Below, one piece after another: positions 62,593-64,000 of a DNA stretch of 64,000 bases. A program made the translations under genes and the position numbers. The notes under the pieces were generated by a model that worked only from the letters and a program-made list of their open reading frames with translations, was not told where the DNA came from and ran no database searches. Within the stretch, counting starts at the first letter, position 1; each line of letters begins with the position of its first letter. The stretch is taken from NCBI GenBank assembly GCA_015698045.1, contig BLAL01000297.1, forward strand, positions 124,001 through 188,000. The letters are read 5' to 3'. The stretch comes from Rhizophagus clarus. Lineage: Eukaryota; Glomeromycota; Glomeromycetes; Glomerales; Glomeraceae.

Positions 62593-62961
62593 TCAAGTTT
62601 GCTTGTCAGAATTCAAATTATCTAGATCATTTTCTGCAGATTGTGCAAGTTGCCATTCGTCCCTATAAAAAGATATATAAATTAATTTGGTTTTTTTTTT
62701 TTAAAATAAAAAAATTTACCTTATTCTTTTTCCAAGAAATCTTTCAATATGAGTACTTATAACATAACTTGATCCATGAACTATGTAATCGTTTATAAAT
62801 GTGGACTGGCTTATGTAGTTTCCATAATTATTAAAGAAACTAATATAATCTGGAAGAAGTGAGCGAATCCTATGGCAATGATAGGGAGAGATAATATTTG
62901 AAGGACATTCTGAAATTATTAACTCACTGACAACTTTAACATAAATATATTTAGTATTCAT
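62593..62961 (-). CDS. Hypothetical small protein, 103 aa, two exons
   Basis: Exons 62720-62961 and 62593-62662 with a GTAAAT...TATAG intron. The sequence has aromatic/Ser-rich and basic portions (PYHCHRIRSLLPDY, SSYVISTHIERFLGKRIR) and ends with an acidic/polar tail (SAENDLDNLNSDKQT). No domain recognised. A CACGTG palindrome lies 53 bp upstream of the ATG, which supports a real promoter. Could be a truncated homologue of a larger family. Confidence 0.5.
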
Positions 62962-63013
62962 ATTTTGAGAAATATAAAACTTTTAGTTATTTTTATTTTT
63001 TATATTGAGAGAA

Positions 63014-63025
63014 AGTCACGTGACT
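63014..63025. promoter_or_regulatory. E-box palindrome AGTCACGTGACT
   Basis: A 12-bp perfect palindrome with a CACGTG core, 53 bp upstream of the ATG at 62961. The same core with TCAC/GTGA flanks occurs upstream of the ABC transporter (50875-50884). Confidence 0.4.
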
Positions 63026-63480
63026 ACCTTGATTATCAGTTTTGTATATAAATAAAGGCCGCATTCGATCATACTGATAAATTATTTTTTTTTACTTCTA
63101 TATCATTTGTATCAGGAGTAATGTAGTAGTAATATATTCGGAGTTCATGTTAGTAAGTATCTTCAACTTTATTGCTTACAGCAAATTATCATGTTGGCAA
63201 GAAGTTACTTAAATGGAATTTGTCTTTTCCGGAACCTAACCTCTAAATCGTATATTTGAAATATTTTACCTGTTCAAGTTCATACAATCCTTAATAAGTT
63301 CGGTTTTGTCCAAAATGAAGTGGAGTTATAAGCGTCAGTACAGATCATTATAATTTGAGAGGCTCTCATTTATTGTTTAAATATTAATTTCTACTCAGAA
63401 TTTGACACAAAGGAGTTGATGATATTCCCGGGTTTATAACAATCGAATATCAGTTCGTTAATATTGTAAGTTTTGTAAGA

Positions 63481-63575
63481 AATATAAATGGAAATATAAT
63501 GACACTAGAAGATGTTATTGAAGAGTTAATTTGGGAAGAAATAATAGATGAAACGGACGTTTACGTTGACGGTAA
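63481..63575 (+). pseudogene. Fragment of CNNM/Mam3-type CBS-domain protein
   Basis: From 63499 the plus strand encodes MTLEDVIEELIWEEIIDETD, then VYVD, nearly the hallmark end of the CBS pair in CNNM/Mam3 metal-transport proteins (G.VTLEDVIEELI.EEI.DETD). It is followed by a possible donor (G|GTAATT). The rest of the CBS pair and the membrane domain are absent upstream, so this is a stranded exon or relic. A following frame (63548-63751) cannot be joined with confidence. Confidence 0.5.
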
Positions 63576-64000
63576 TTTTAATTGTTTATTTAAATAAATC
63601 TCCCGTTTTCATGGCAATTCAACCCACAAAAGCAAATCCTTACTCTTTATCAACAAATAATGTAACCTTGAAATACGAAAAGGTCCGAAGGAGGGAAAAA
63701 GGGTGGCGAATAGTAGTGATGAAATTAGCAGTAATTAGTAATGCGGACTAAAAAGGGAACTCCATGAACCTATAGAAGTCGAGAAATTTCTAGATATGGT
63801 TTCATTCCACATACGTTGGAATCAGATCTTGGAATTGAATTTTATACTGCCAATACTACCAAAAGTTGAATATACTCTCAATCATATAAGAAAAATAGGA
63901 AGTGCCGAAGTGGTGCACTTATGGTATTTAATTGGAAAGATTCAGGAGGAAATAATGTTATATTTAATTTATTATTAAGAAATGTTTTTATATGTAAATT

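Larger units (their letters stand above)
62962..64000. other. Right-end spacer
   Basis: No intact gene seen. It holds an E-box near the small gene at 62961, the CNNM-like fragment at 63481-63575, and short unassigned frames at 63548 and 63796, which may be further decayed coding sequence. Confidence 0.4.

Overview
The window looks like nuclear DNA of an arbuscular-mycorrhizal-type fungus (Glomeromycotina, Rhizophagus-like). The signs are very high A+T, many homopolymer A/T runs, small genes cut by short GTAAGT...TAG introns, large gene-poor spaces with decayed mobile elements, and a recent lineage-specific gene family. The organism is an inference; no marker gene such as rRNA is present. All gene models below were spliced by hand and close in frame unless stated.

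Left half (1-33,000): a one-way (minus strand) array of one unrecognised seven-exon gene family. Three copies are complete (9892-13639, 15842-19511, 29015-32430). A fourth runs off the left edge (1-760). Two are relics (about 3480-6905, and about 20,890-21,930 in the gene desert). Each complete copy encodes about 960-1070 residues: a conserved helical N-terminal part from exons 1-6, then one long exon with a Pro/Ser-rich stretch, a short conserved helix, a Lys/Glu-rich repetitive linker that differs in every copy, and a nearly invariant 27-residue amphipathic helix near the C-terminus. I recognise no known domain; this is my candidate for an undescribed system. Between the copies lie nested inverted-repeat elements (8.4-9.4 kb), a P-loop NTPase relic and a coiled-coil relic.

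Middle (34,000-51,000): housekeeping and membrane-lipid genes. These are a crotonase ending in the peroxisomal signal SKL; a trihelix/Myb-like DNA-binding protein with a striking AP-1/CRE-like upstream region; a TA-flanked MITE; an INSIG homologue (sterol sensing, ER) convergent with a LAG1-type ceramide synthase; and a 23-exon ABCC (MRP-type) full transporter.

Right part (51,000-64,000): a trypsin-fold serine protease gene with a probable 1-bp frameshift; a decayed Fanzor (eukaryotic TnpB-like) nuclease gene flanked by dispersed repeats; then a compact block of small genes. The block holds an AN1-type zinc-finger protein divergent from a Yop1/REEP membrane-shaping protein, a proline-racemase-family enzyme divergent from an ABHD10-like hydrolase, and a 103-residue unknown protein. 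A CNNM/Mam3 CBS-domain relic lies near the right edge. No tRNA, rRNA or CRISPR array was seen.
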